Made by a program: the position numbers and the translations under genes. A DNA stretch of 64,000 bases from Roseovarius indicus (GTDB lineage Bacteria > Pseudomonadota > Alphaproteobacteria > Rhodobacterales > Rhodobacteraceae): positions 1,302,001 to 1,366,000 of the forward strand of contig NZ_CP031598.1 of NCBI RefSeq assembly GCF_008728195.1, given 5' to 3'. Positions 1-9,119 of the stretch are shown piece after piece. Numbering within the stretch: the first letter of the stretch is position 1; each line of letters starts with the position of its first letter. The notes under the pieces were generated by a model. The model had not been told where the DNA came from, made no database searches, and was given only the letters and a program-made list of their open reading frames with translations.

Positions 1-1
1 C

Positions 2-637
2 ACCAACTTCATCACCTCGCCGGAATGGCGCGAGGCGATATGGGTCTCGATGCGGGCGGCCGTCTATACCACGCTGCTCGCCACGCCTGTGGGCGTGGCG
101 GCGGCCTGGGGGCTGGCCCGCTCGCGCCTGCCGGCGGCCCGGCTGCTCGTGCTGGCGGTGATCAGCCCGCTGATCGTGCCGGTCATCATCACGGCGATCG
201 GCCTCTTCTACCTCTATGCCCGGCTCAACCTTGTCCACACCATGACCGGCATCGTGCTGGCCCATACCTGCCTGGCCATCCCCTTCGTCTTCGTCACCGT
301 CTCGTCGGCGCTCAGCAATTTCGACATCGGCTACGAACGCGCCGCGCGCAGCCTCGGCGCCTCTCAGCTGCGTGCCTTCATGACGGTCACGCTGCCTCAA
401 ATTGCACCGGCGGTGATGTCCGGCGGGCTCTTTGCCTTCTTCACCTCACTGGACGAAGTCGTGATTTCGTCGATTATCTCGGGCGGAGAGAACACGACTC
501 TCACCAAGAAGATGTTCAGCGGCCTCCGAGACGAGCTCGACCCGACCATCGCCGCGGTCTCGTCGTTCCTGATCGGGGTCTCCCTCGTAATCCTGCTGCT
601 TGCAGTAATGATGTCGAAAGGACGCAATGATGACTAA
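2..637 (+). CDS. ABC transporter permease, PotC type (5' end outside window)
   Basis: This is the last 211 codons of an inner-membrane permease of the spermidine/putrescine (PotC) type. The frame is open at the window edge, so the start is missing. Several hydrophobic segments are visible, and the cytoplasmic coupling loop reads ERAARSLGASQLRAF followed by LPQIAPAV, matching the EAA-G-LP signature that contacts the ATPase. Partner ATPase, binding protein and first permease should lie upstream. The stop overlaps the next gene by 11 bases, so transporter and amidohydrolase are probably co-translated. The polyamine-like substrate is only a family inference. Confidence 0.9.
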   Translation, partial: TNFITSPEWREAIWVSMRAAVYTTLLATPVGVAAAWGLARSRLPAARLLVLAVISPLIVPVIITAIGLFYLYARLNLVHTMTGIVLAHTCLAIPFVFVTVSSALSNFDIGYERAARSLGASQLRAFMTVTLPQIAPAVMSGGLFAFFTSLDEVVISSIISGGENTTLTKKMFSGLRDELDPTIAAVSSFLIGVSLVILLLAVMMSKGRNDD

Positions 638-2264
638 GGCAATGGCCGACACGATCCTCGTGAACGGCGACATCGTCACGATGGATCCGCTCTTGCCGCG
701 CGCCACGGCGCTCGCGGTCCGCGACGGAAAGATCCTCGCCATCGGCGGGGATGACGACATCACCGACCTCAAGGGCCCCCTGACGCAGGTGATCAACGCC
801 GGCGGGCGCATGGTTCTGCCGGGCATGCAGGACACCCATATCCACCTGCAGGACAGCGGCTACCAATACAGCGCCATGGCCGACCTGACCGGCGCGGTGA
901 CCCATGACGCCCTGCTCGACAGGCTGTCGGACTTCGCCGCCGGGCATGACGGCGAATGGGTGCTCGGCGTGGCCTACGACACCGGCGCCTTTTCCGAGGC
1001 CAACCTCAGCCGCGCCGACCTCGACCGCGCCGTGCCCGACCGGCCCTGCCATATCCTGTCGGCCGATCTCCATTCCTCCTGCCTCAACACCGCCGGCTGC
1101 ACCGCCCTCGGCCTCACCCGCGACACGCCCGACCCCGACAACGGCCTCTTCGCCCGCGACGCCACGGGCGAACCCACCGGCATGCTGCACGAAAGCGCGA
1201 TGGATTGGGCCCACAACCGCATGCCCCCGGTCACCGACGACGACTACGTCAACGGCATCGCCGAGGCCCAGGCGCTGTGCCACCGCAACGGCCTCACCGG
1301 CGTGATCGACCCCCGCGTCACCGAACGCCACGCCCGCGTCTACCAGCGCATGGCCGCCGACGGCAGCCTCCGGCTCCGGGTCGGCGGGGCCGGCCTCGTC
1401 CTCCCCGAGCTCAGCGTCGAGGACAACGTCGCCGGTCTCGTCTCCATGCGCGAAACCTATTCCGGCGGCCTCTTCCACCTCCATTCCGCCAAGTTCTTCC
1501 TCGACGGCGTGTTCGAGAACCGCACCGCCGCCATGATCGACGGCTACCAGGACGCCGCCGGCGGCAACTACCCCCTGATGTTCGACCCCGATCACCTCAA
1601 CGCACTCTGCGTCGCCTTCGACGCGCTGCGCTTCCAGATCCACATGCACGTGATCGGCGATTACGCGGCCCGCGCCGGGCTCGACGGGGTCGAGGCGGCG
1701 CTCCGGGCCAACGGCGCATGGCCCTCGCTGCATCAGCTCACCCATGTCGAATGCGTCCACCCCGCCGATATCGGGCGCTTCGCCGAGCTGGGCGCCGTCG
1801 CCAACATGCAATGCCTCTGGGCCCGCAACGCTCCCACCGTCACCAAGGTCGCGGTGCCGATGACCGGCGCCGACCGCTCGGCCGACATCTACCCGTTCGG
1901 CGCCCTGATCGACGCCGGCGCCACCACCACGCTCAGCAGCGATTGGGGCGTCTCCAGCCTCAACCCGTTCGAAATCATGGAAGTGGCGATGACCCGCCAG
2001 AAGGTCGGCCAGCCCGACGATCCGCCCTTCCACCCCGAACATCGCCTCACCCGCGAGGATGCGCTGAAAGGCTATACCGTCAACGCCGCCGCCGCGGCGT
2101 GGCGGCCCGAAACCGGCAGGCTCTCCCGCCACACCGCCGCCGACCTCATCGTCATCGACCGCGATATCCTGACCTGCGACACCTACGAGATCGGCGCGAC
2201 CGAGGTGCTGCTGACCCTCTTCGCGGGCACCGAGGTTCACCGCTCCGAGCGGTTCAACGGTTAG
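627..2264 (+). CDS. amidohydrolase family protein (YtcJ/NfdA-like, amidohydrolase 3)
   Basis: A 545-residue metal-dependent hydrolase expected to act on C-N bonds of amides, N-formyl groups or cyclic amides in the cytoplasm. Metal-site residues of the TIM-barrel superfamily are in place: H71 and H73 in QDTHIHL, K289 in HSAKFFLDG, H341 in HMHVIGD, H373 in LTHVEC and D439 in SSDWG. The long insertion pattern and FENRTAAM segment are typical of the YtcJ/NfdA group. The start at 627 has GAAAGGA just upstream and overlaps the permease stop; a second ATG at 642 is possible. The substrate probably enters by the upstream ABC importer. It converges on a LysR gene, whose stop it overlaps by 4 bases. 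Confidence 0.88.
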   Translation: MMTKAMADTILVNGDIVTMDPLLPRATALAVRDGKILAIGGDDDITDLKGPLTQVINAGGRMVLPGMQDTHIHLQDSGYQYSAMADLTGAVTHDALLDRLSDFAAGHDGEWVLGVAYDTGAFSEANLSRADLDRAVPDRPCHILSADLHSSCLNTAGCTALGLTRDTPDPDNGLFARDATGEPTGMLHESAMDWAHNRMPPVTDDDYVNGIAEAQALCHRNGLTGVIDPRVTERHARVYQRMAADGSLRLRVGGAGLVLPELSVEDNVAGLVSMRETYSGGLFHLHSAKFFLDGVFENRTAAMIDGYQDAAGGNYPLMFDPDHLNALCVAFDALRFQIHMHVIGDYAARAGLDGVEAALRANGAWPSLHQLTHVECVHPADIGRFAELGAVANMQCLWARNAPTVTKVAVPMTGADRSADIYPFGALIDAGATTTLSSDWGVSSLNPFEIMEVAMTRQKVGQPDDPPFHPEHRLTREDALKGYTVNAAAAAWRPETGRLSRHTAADLIVIDRDILTCDTYEIGATEVLLTLFAGTEVHRSERFNG

Positions 2265-3187
2265 CCGGCCTGCTCCCGGGCCGGCGCCTCGCCACTGCGC
2301 AGCTCTGCAATGAGCCAGTCACGCACCTGCGCAGTGGTCTCCCGCATCGGGCTGTCCGCCGCGGCCACCACGTGATAGTCGAGCCCGGTCAGGTAATCCC
2401 GGTCGCACAGCGTCACCAGCCCGCCCTGTTCCAGCTCGTGCTCGACGATATACCGCCACCCCAGCCCGATGCACTGCCCCTTGATCACCGCCTGCATCAG
2501 CAGCGCGTAATCCGAGAACCGGATCTCGGCCGCCCCGCCCGGCGGCGGAAACCCCATTTCGGAAAGGTACTTGGCCCACGGCACGCGAAGCTGCTGGTTG
2601 AGATGCCCCAGCGTGTGCCCGGCGAGGGTCTCGCCATCGAGGGTGCCATGCGCCGCCACATAGGCGGGGCTCGCCACCGGCACGATCCGCTCCTGTTGCA
2701 GAAACCACGCCTCGAACCCGTGATCGGCCTCCTCGGTCCGCCGCACCCCAAGGTTCGCGCCGTCCAGCGGCCCGACCGCCTCGTCATGCAGGATCTGGAA
2801 CCGGATGGGGATATCGGCGAAGGTGCTGCGAAACAGGTCCATCCGCGGCATGAACCAGTGCATCGCAAAGGCCGACGTGACCGACAGCGTCACCGTGTCC
2901 GGGTCGGATTTCAGCCGCTCGATCTCCAGAAACGCATCCTCGATCCGGCGGAACCCGCCCTCGACCGCATCCGCCAGGATCTGCCCGGCACGCGTCAGCG
3001 TCACCCCGCCCGAGCGCCGCTCGAACAACCGCACGCCCAGGTCATCCTCGAGCTGCCGGATGGTCTTGCTGACGGCCGGCTGGGTGACGTTGAACTCCCG
3101 GCTCGCCTCGGAAAAGCTCAGCTTCCGCGCGGCGCTCTCGAACACGAACAACGCGCCGGTCGACGGCAATCTCGAACGCAGGGTCAT
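2261..3187 (-). CDS. LysR-family transcriptional regulator (GcvA-like)
   Basis: A 308-residue LTTR with an N-terminal winged HTH (about residues 18-60, including EASREFNVTQPAVSKTIRQL) and a periplasmic-binding-protein-like effector domain. The N-terminus resembles the GcvA/AmpR branch (LRSRLPSTGALFVFESAARKL). It is divergent from the CoA-ligase operon starting at 3410 and convergent with the amidohydrolase. A perfect palindrome at 3215-3229 lies in the shared promoter region, so it likely controls the CoA-ligase operon and itself. The effector is unknown. Confidence 0.9.
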   Translation of the reverse strand: MTLRSRLPSTGALFVFESAARKLSFSEASREFNVTQPAVSKTIRQLEDDLGVRLFERRSGGVTLTRAGQILADAVEGGFRRIEDAFLEIERLKSDPDTVTLSVTSAFAMHWFMPRMDLFRSTFADIPIRFQILHDEAVGPLDGANLGVRRTEEADHGFEAWFLQQERIVPVASPAYVAAHGTLDGETLAGHTLGHLNQQLRVPWAKYLSEMGFPPPGGAAEIRFSDYALLMQAVIKGQCIGLGWRYIVEHELEQGGLVTLCDRDYLTGLDYHVVAAADSPMRETTAQVRDWLIAELRSGEAPAREQAG

Positions 3188-3214
3188 CGGCAGGCATCCT
3201 CGGTGACTCGCACC

Positions 3215-3229
3215 AGGTTATCATAACCT
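3215..3229. promoter_or_regulatory. palindromic candidate operator in the LysR / CoA-ligase divergent region
   Basis: AGGTTAT-C-ATAACCT is a perfect inverted repeat of 7-bp arms around one base. It lies 28 bp upstream of the LysR start and about 180 bp upstream of the CoA-ligase start. It is a plausible binding site for the adjacent LysR protein; no other regulator gene is close. Confidence 0.45.
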
Positions 3230-3409
3230 CAAGTAATGAAGTAGTGAGAAATCGCGGCATGGTGCGAGGCGCGCGATTTAAATACCTTTCCGACCAGAAA
3301 CACCGCGCCCGTCCGCCCAAGCGATCCCTGGTCACCCATGCACTCACGCCCTCGCTCCCACCCCCAAGCCCTCGCACCGACCCGGGCCGACCCGGCCCGT
3401 GGCTCGGGC

Positions 3410-5494
3410 ATGGATGCGCTCCTGCGTCCCTCGGGCATCGCCCTCGTCGGCGCATCGAACCGGCCGGGCTCGCCGGGACGGGTCATGGTGGAACAGGCCC
3501 TGGGCGGCGGTTATGGCGGCGGAATTTTCCCGATAAACCCAAGGGAAACCGAGATTTCGGGCCTTCCCTGCCATCCCGATCTCGCCGCGCTGCCGGCCCC
3601 CGTCGACCTCGCCGTCATCGCCCTGGGCGAGGCGCGCACCGAGGCCGCGCTGGCCGATGCCATCGCCCGGGGCATTCCCGCCGCGGTGATCTTCGCCGGC
3701 TGCGACGGCACCGACGCCACCGGTGACGGCGTACTGGCCCGCCTCACCGCCATGGCGCGCGAGGCCGGAATGGCGCTTTGCGGGCCCAACAGCATGGGGC
3801 TCGTCAACCCGTCCTTCGGGCTCAACGTGATGGCCTACGCGCCCCGCGTCGCTCTAAGGCCTGGTAATATCGCCCTGATCGCGCAATCGGGCTCCGCCTT
3901 CAGCGCCCTGACCTACAATCACGACCGTCTGGGCTTCTCGCTGGCCGTCTCCACGGGCCGCGAAATCGCCACCCGCAGCGAAGATTACCTGCACTGGGCG
4001 CTCGACCGGCCCGAGACCGGCGTCATCGGCCTCTTCCAGGAAACCGCCCGCGACCCCGACCGCTTCCGCGACGCGCTCGACCGGGCCGAGGCCCGTGGCA
4101 TCCCCGTCGTCATCCTCAAGGTCGGCCGCAGCGAGGTGGCGGCCCAATTCGCCGCCAGCCACAGCGGCGCCATCGCCGGCAACGCCGCCGCCTACGAGGC
4201 CGTCTTCCGCGCCCATAACGTCATCGAGACCCACACGCTCGACGACTTCGCCGCCTGCCTGCAGCTTTTCTCCCATGTCGACCCGCTTGCGCTGCCCGAC
4301 GGGCGGCTTTCCGGCGTCCACGATTCCGGCGGCGAACGCGAGATGGTCGTCGACCGCGCCGAAGACCTCAACGTGCCCTACGCCGTCCTCTCGGAACACA
4401 CGAAAGCCCGCCTCAGCGAAAACCTCGACGCCGGCCTGCACCCGGAAAACCCGCTCGACGCCTGGGGCTCGGGGCAGGATTTCGAACCGAAAATCAACAA
4501 CATGATGAACGCCCTCATCACCGACCCCGATGTCGGCGTGCTCGGCCTCTTCGTCGATATCCGCGACGGCTCGTGGACCTCGGGAACCTGCGTCGCGGCC
4601 CTCGCCAACGCCTCCGCCGCCAGCGGCAAGCCGGGCGTCGTGGTCAGCAACTTTTCCGGCGTGAACCACGCGGTGATGGCCAGCGACGCCATCGCGGCGG
4701 GCCTGCCCGTCATCGAAGGCACCGACGAGGGCCTCAGCGCCATCCGTGCGCTCTTCGACTGGCGCGACGCCCGCCGCCACGCGGCAACCGCCGACCCCCT
4801 CCCGCATGTCGCCCCCGGCATCGCCGCCAAGTGGCGCCTCCGCCTCACGAAACCGGCCCCCCTCGACGAGGCCGAAGCCCTCTCGCTCCTGGCCGACTAC
4901 GGCATCCCCACCCCCCGGCTCGCCCGCATCTCCGGCCCGGCCGACATCGACGCGGCCGTCGCAACCGCCGGCCTGCCGCTCGTCCTCAAGACAGCCGCCC
5001 CCGGCGTGGCCCATAAAAGCGACGTGAACGGCGTCATCGTCGGCCTGCACACCACCGACGAGGTCCGCGCCGCCTATGCCGACCTCTCCGCCCGGCTCGG
5101 GCCTCAGGCGATCGTGGCCGAGATGGCCCCGAAAGGCGCCGAACTGGCCTTCGGCATCCTCCACGATGACAGCTTCGGCCCCCTCGTCATGCTGGCCACC
5201 GGCGGGATCTGGATCGAACTCCTCAAGGATCGCACCGTCGCCCTGCCGCCCTTCGGCCCCGCCGCCGCCCGCCGCATGATCGACCGCCTGCGCCTGGCCG
5301 CCATGCTCACCGGCGCCCGCGGCCGCCCCCCGGCCGATCTCGATGCCGTGGCCGACGCCCTCGCGCGCCTCTCCCGCCTCGCCGCCGATCTCGGCGACCT
5401 GATCGCCGAGATGGATGTGAACCCGGTGCTGGCAGGCCCCGGCGGATGCTGCGCCGTCGATGCCCTGCTGACGCCCCGGACCCCCAGCACATAA
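3410..5494 (+). CDS. acetate--CoA ligase (ADP-forming) family protein / acyl-CoA synthetase
   Basis: A 694-residue fused alpha-beta acyl-CoA synthetase that activates a carboxylic acid with CoA and ATP. The N-terminal CoA-binding Rossmann domain begins GIALVGASNRPGSPG (about residues 9-23). The ligase domain carries the expected phospho-histidine region ASHSGAIAGN (H251). A C-terminal ATP-grasp domain (roughly 480-694) includes LVLKTAAPGVAHKSDVNGV and ATGGIWIELLKD. An in-frame ATG at 3338 would add 24 Arg/Pro-rich residues unlike the family, so 3410 was chosen. It is followed by acyl-CoA dehydrogenase and aldehyde dehydrogenase genes, so it probably makes the CoA ester of the pathway's acid. 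The acid is not identifiable. Confidence 0.88.
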   Translation: MDALLRPSGIALVGASNRPGSPGRVMVEQALGGGYGGGIFPINPRETEISGLPCHPDLAALPAPVDLAVIALGEARTEAALADAIARGIPAAVIFAGCDGTDATGDGVLARLTAMAREAGMALCGPNSMGLVNPSFGLNVMAYAPRVALRPGNIALIAQSGSAFSALTYNHDRLGFSLAVSTGREIATRSEDYLHWALDRPETGVIGLFQETARDPDRFRDALDRAEARGIPVVILKVGRSEVAAQFAASHSGAIAGNAAAYEAVFRAHNVIETHTLDDFAACLQLFSHVDPLALPDGRLSGVHDSGGEREMVVDRAEDLNVPYAVLSEHTKARLSENLDAGLHPENPLDAWGSGQDFEPKINNMMNALITDPDVGVLGLFVDIRDGSWTSGTCVAALANASAASGKPGVVVSNFSGVNHAVMASDAIAAGLPVIEGTDEGLSAIRALFDWRDARRHAATADPLPHVAPGIAAKWRLRLTKPAPLDEAEALSLLADYGIPTPRLARISGPADIDAAVATAGLPLVLKTAAPGVAHKSDVNGVIVGLHTTDEVRAAYADLSARLGPQAIVAEMAPKGAELAFGILHDDSFGPLVMLATGGIWIELLKDRTVALPPFGPAAARRMIDRLRLAAMLTGARGRPPADLDAVADALARLSRLAADLGDLIAEMDVNPVLAGPGGCCAVDALLTPRTPST

Positions 5495-5508
5495 CCGAAG
5501 GACAGACG

Positions 5509-6693
5509 ATGGATTTCACCTTCACCGACCACGAACGCGCCCTCTCGAAACGCGGCCGCGACTTCTTCGAGCAGGTCCTCGAACCCCTCGAAGTCGTCAC
5601 CGACGAGCACGGCGAACTCCCCGACGCCGAACGCGCCCCCCTGCGCCAGAAGGTGCGCGACTGGGGCCTCGCCGGCATCAACCTCGACAAGGATCACGGC
5701 GGCATGGGCCTGTCCATGGTCGAACAGACCCTGATCGAGGAACAGCTCGGCCGGGTGACCAACGGCCTCTGGTCCGCCGTCTGGCGCGCGCCCGTCAGCC
5801 TGAAATTCGGCACCGACCGGCAGATCGAGGAGTATCTCATCCCCTCCGCCGGCGGCGAACGCCGCGGCTGCTTCGCCATCACCGAGCCCGGCGCCGGCTC
5901 CGACCCGCGACAGGTCCAGACCCGCGCCGATTTCCGCGACGGGCACTGGCGGCTCAATGGCGAGAAGTGGTTCGTCACCTCCTACAACGCCAGCGATTTC
6001 ATCATCGTTCACGCCCATGTCGACGGCGACCCAGACAAGCCCACGCTGTTCCTCGTCGACAAGCCCGATTACTACACCGCGCCCCCCAACACGACGCACA
6101 GCCGCTCGCCCAAGTTTATGCACAACTTCGCCTACGACCACGCCGAGCTGGTCTTCAACGACACCCCCGTGCCCGCCGACAAGATGCTGGGCGAGGTGGG
6201 GCAGGGCTTCGAGCTGACCAAGGACTGGTTCGTCGAGGCCCGTCTCCAGATTGCCTCGCACGCGCTGGGCGCCGCCACCCGCGCCGCCGAAATCGCCAAC
6301 GCCTACGCCACCGAGCGCCGCCAGTTCGGCCGCGCCATTCGCGATTTCCAGGCGATCGAGTTCATGCTCGCCGACATGGCGGTCGAGCTTTACGCCGCCA
6401 AGTCCATGCTCTTCCGCGTCGCCGCCGAGATCGACAGCGGCGCCGACCGCTCGTTGATCCACTCCCACGCCAGCGCCCTCAAGCTGCACAGCTCCGAGGT
6501 GGCGGGCCGTGTCGTCGACAAGGCGCTGCAGATCCTCGGCGGGCGCGGTTACATGCGCGAAAACCCCGTCGAACGCCTCTACCGCGACATCCGGGTCGAC
6601 CGCATCTGGGAAGGCACCTCCGAGATCCAGCGCAACGTCGTCGGCGGCCGCCTGCGCAAGATGGGCATGTCGCTTTACAGCGACGTGGCCTGA
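5509..6693 (+). CDS. acyl-CoA dehydrogenase
   Basis: A 394-residue FAD flavoenzyme that introduces an alpha,beta double bond into an acyl-CoA and passes electrons to ETF. The middle beta domain shows CFAITEPGAGSDP and the C-terminal helical domain shows YRDIRVDRIWEGTSEIQR, with E368 at the catalytic-base position used by medium/short-chain members. The start at 5509 has GAAGGA upstream; 14 bp separate it from the CoA ligase. The stop TGA shares its A with the ATG of the next gene, so the operon is translationally coupled. Substrate chain type cannot be read from the sequence. Confidence 0.92.
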   Translation: MDFTFTDHERALSKRGRDFFEQVLEPLEVVTDEHGELPDAERAPLRQKVRDWGLAGINLDKDHGGMGLSMVEQTLIEEQLGRVTNGLWSAVWRAPVSLKFGTDRQIEEYLIPSAGGERRGCFAITEPGAGSDPRQVQTRADFRDGHWRLNGEKWFVTSYNASDFIIVHAHVDGDPDKPTLFLVDKPDYYTAPPNTTHSRSPKFMHNFAYDHAELVFNDTPVPADKMLGEVGQGFELTKDWFVEARLQIASHALGAATRAAEIANAYATERRQFGRAIRDFQAIEFMLADMAVELYAAKSMLFRVAAEIDSGADRSLIHSHASALKLHSSEVAGRVVDKALQILGGRGYMRENPVERLYRDIRVDRIWEGTSEIQRNVVGGRLRKMGMSLYSDVA

Positions 6694-8132
6694 TGGCGGC
6701 CCCTATGCATAGCCCGCACACAGGCGACATCTTCACCGGCGGGGCCTGGCACCCGCCGCTCGGCCGGGCGGTACAGCGCGTCATCAACCCCGCCACCGAA
6801 GAGGTGATCGCCGAGGTCGCCCTGGGCGACACCCGCGACCTCGACCGCGCCGTCGCGGCGGCCCGCGCAGCCTTCCCCGACTGGTCCGAAACCAGCCGCC
6901 AGACCCGCCTCGACCTGCTCCGGTCGGTGCTCGACATCTATACCCGCCGGATCGGCGATTTCGCCGCCGCCATCACCGCCGAACTCGGCGCGCCCCGCTC
7001 CCTCTCCGAAGACGCACAGGCGCCCGCCGGCGTGGGCCACCTCCGCGCGGTGATCGAGGCGCTCGAAGCATTCCCCTTCGAGACCCGCCTGCCCAATGGA
7101 GACCTGATGCTGCGCGACCCTGTCGGCGTCTGCGGGCTCATCACGCCGTGGAACTGGCCGATCAACCAGATCGCGCTCAAGGTCGCCCCGGCGCTGGCGG
7201 CGGGCTGCACCATGGTGCTCAAACCCAGCGAGTTGACACCGCTTTCCGGCCTGCTCTACGCCGAGGTGCTGGAAGAGGCGGGCGTGCCGCCCGGCGTCTT
7301 CAACCTCGTCAACGGCACCGGCCCCGAGATCGGGGCGGCCATGGCCGCGCACCCGGATATCGACATGATCTCCTTCACCGGCTCGACACGGGCCGGCAAG
7401 GCGGTGCTGCGCGGCGGCGCCGAAACCGTCAAGCGCGTGACGCTCGAACTGGGCGGCAAGTCGGCCAACATCATCTTCGCCGACGCCGACCTCGAAACCG
7501 CCGTTGCCAGCGGTGTGAAAACCTGCTTCCAGAACACCGGCCAATCCTGCGACGCACCGACCCGCATGCTGGTCGAGCGCTCCGCCTATGACCGTGTCGT
7601 CGCCCTGGCCGCGAAAGCGGGGTCAGAGGCCACGGTCGGAGACCCCGAACAGCCCGGCCCCCATATCGGCCCGCTGGTCAGCGACCTGCAATTCACCCGC
7701 GTGCAGGAGCTGATCTCGGTCGGCATCGCCGAAGGCGCGCGGCTGGTCACCGGCGGCCCGGGCAAGCCCGAAACCTGCCAGCGCGGCTATTTCGTCCGCC
7801 CCACCATCTTCGCCGACGTCACCCCCGACATGCGCATCGCCCGGGAAGAGATCTTCGGCCCGGTCCTCGTCATCCTGCCCTTCGACACCGAGGCCGAGGC
7901 GATCGCCCTGGCCAACGACACGCCCTACGGCCTGGCCTCCTACCTCTCCACGGGCGACCCCGACCGGGCCATGCGCGTGGCCCGCGCCATGCGGGCCGGC
8001 ACCTGCAACGTCAACGGCGCCTATTTCGGCGCGGGCAGCCCTTTCGGCGGCTTCAAGCAATCCGGCCTCGGCCGCGAGGGCGGCGCGCTCGGCATCGAGG
8101 ATTTCACCGAGGTGAAGGTGCTCGCCATCTGA
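6693..8132 (+). CDS. aldehyde dehydrogenase family protein
   Basis: A 479-residue NAD(P)-dependent aldehyde dehydrogenase. The catalytic cysteine is C286 in NTGQSCDAPT and the general base E252 in VTLELGGKS; the cofactor-binding SFTGSTRAGKAV segment is present. It starts on the TGATG junction with the acyl-CoA dehydrogenase. In this operon it would supply a carboxylic acid for the CoA ligase. The motif CDAPT instead of the common CxAxx is a mild variant seen in this family. Confidence 0.92.
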   Translation: MAAPMHSPHTGDIFTGGAWHPPLGRAVQRVINPATEEVIAEVALGDTRDLDRAVAAARAAFPDWSETSRQTRLDLLRSVLDIYTRRIGDFAAAITAELGAPRSLSEDAQAPAGVGHLRAVIEALEAFPFETRLPNGDLMLRDPVGVCGLITPWNWPINQIALKVAPALAAGCTMVLKPSELTPLSGLLYAEVLEEAGVPPGVFNLVNGTGPEIGAAMAAHPDIDMISFTGSTRAGKAVLRGGAETVKRVTLELGGKSANIIFADADLETAVASGVKTCFQNTGQSCDAPTRMLVERSAYDRVVALAAKAGSEATVGDPEQPGPHIGPLVSDLQFTRVQELISVGIAEGARLVTGGPGKPETCQRGYFVRPTIFADVTPDMRIAREEIFGPVLVILPFDTEAEAIALANDTPYGLASYLSTGDPDRAMRVARAMRAGTCNVNGAYFGAGSPFGGFKQSGLGREGGALGIEDFTEVKVLAI

Positions 8133-8204
8133 CCGCTCTTGCTGGCATACTGGCCGCCGGGGCACCTGGCCCCGGCAGGCAGATGGCAGGCGGAAGGATA
8201 CACC

Positions 8205-8891
8205 ATGAGCCTTTGCAGCGACGCGCTGATGGTTCTCTTCTACGACATCGAGGGCGACAGCCGCGATCACGACGCATGGCACAGCCACGAGCATTTTCGC
8301 GAACGTCTCTCGGTGCCCGGCTTCCTTCGCGCCACGCGCTGGGTTGCGGCGGGCCCGGGCCCCGAATTCATGGTGACCTACGAGGTCGACAGCGTCGATG
8401 TCGCCACCTCCGGCGCCTATCTCGACCGCCTGAACGACCCCTCCGACTGGACGAAATCCATGATGCCGCGCTTCCGCGGCATGGTGCGGGGCTTCTGCCA
8501 CGTCGTCGCGGGCGCGGGGCTGGGCCTTGGCCATGTCGCCGCCGTCGTCCGCTTCGCGCCCGAAGCGGGGCAGGGCGGGGCGCTGTTCGACCGGCTGCGC
8601 GATGACGTGCTGCCCGGCCTCGCCGCGCGCCGCGGCATGGCGGGCGCGCACCTGCTCCGGCCCGCACCGCCCCCGCCCATGACCCGCGAACAGGCCCTGC
8701 GCGGCACCGACCGGCCCTTGCCCGCGCTGCTGATCGCCACCGCCTATGATGCCGCGGCCCTCGATCAGGCCGTCCGTGCCCTCCTGCCGCCCGAGGCGCT
8801 CCAGGCGACGCGGGCAGAGCCCCCGGCCGAAATCCTGACCTACACCATCGCCCACACCGCCACCGCCGCCGAGGCGCGCCCCGGCGGCTGA
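8205..8891 (+). CDS. conserved hypothetical protein, EthD-like alpha+beta barrel repeats
   Basis: A 228-residue protein without a confident function. The N-terminal part (DALMVLFYDIEGDSRDHDAW, then HSHEHFRERLSVPGFLRATRW) has the W-H-x-E-H-F pattern of EthD-like or dimeric ferredoxin-like barrels. The C-terminal half (LLIATAYDAAALDQAVRAL) looks like a second, diverged copy. It has GGAAGGA ahead of ATG 8205 and is the last gene of the CoA-ligase operon, 72 bp after the aldehyde dehydrogenase. A small-molecule binding or isomerase/oxygenase-helper role is possible but not shown. Confidence 0.6.
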   Translation: MSLCSDALMVLFYDIEGDSRDHDAWHSHEHFRERLSVPGFLRATRWVAAGPGPEFMVTYEVDSVDVATSGAYLDRLNDPSDWTKSMMPRFRGMVRGFCHVVAGAGLGLGHVAAVVRFAPEAGQGGALFDRLRDDVLPGLAARRGMAGAHLLRPAPPPPMTREQALRGTDRPLPALLIATAYDAAALDQAVRALLPPEALQATRAEPPAEILTYTIAHTATAAEARPGG

Positions 8892-8966
8892 CCCCGCGCC
8901 ACCGAACGCCGTTGCGCCGCCCGCGCCCTGGCCGCGCGCCGCGTTAACCCCGCGACATCGGACAAA

Positions 8967-9010
8967 AATACCGACGTAATACCGACGTAATACCGACGCG
9001 ATACCGACCC
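8967..9010. repeat. four tandem 11-bp repeats
   Basis: Four head-to-tail copies of an 11-bp unit: AATACCGACGT at 8967-8977 and 8978-8988, AATACCGACGC at 8989-8999, and GATACCGACCC at 9000-9010. The array is flanked by GTTAACC at 8943-8949 and 9023-9029. It lies in the 374-bp gap between the unknown gene ending at 8891 and the TRAP small permease, about 110 bp upstream of the T-N11-A box. The period is near one DNA turn, which suits cooperative protein binding, but replication slippage would look the same. Confidence 0.85.
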
Positions 9011-9119
9011 GGCTTTTCCGTTGTTAACCAGCCATTTGACCCCGATTCGGGCCCCGATCCCGGGACTCCGCCCGCACCCCTCGCCGAACCCCCGTCAACA
9101 GACAGGCCCGGCGGTCAAA

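Noticed and set aside
516..2240. 574-residue open frame on the minus strand opposite the amidohydrolase
   Set aside because: Composition is Gly/Val/Ala/Glu/His-rich with no domain; it mirrors the third-position GC bias of the real plus-strand gene.
956..3226. 756-residue Arg/Pro-rich plus-strand open frame
   Set aside because: It runs through the amidohydrolase and the antisense of LysR in another frame and is low-complexity Arg/Pro, a GC-rich artefact.
8967..9010. CRISPR-like array
   Set aside because: Units are 11 bp, directly adjacent and without spacers; no cas genes nearby.
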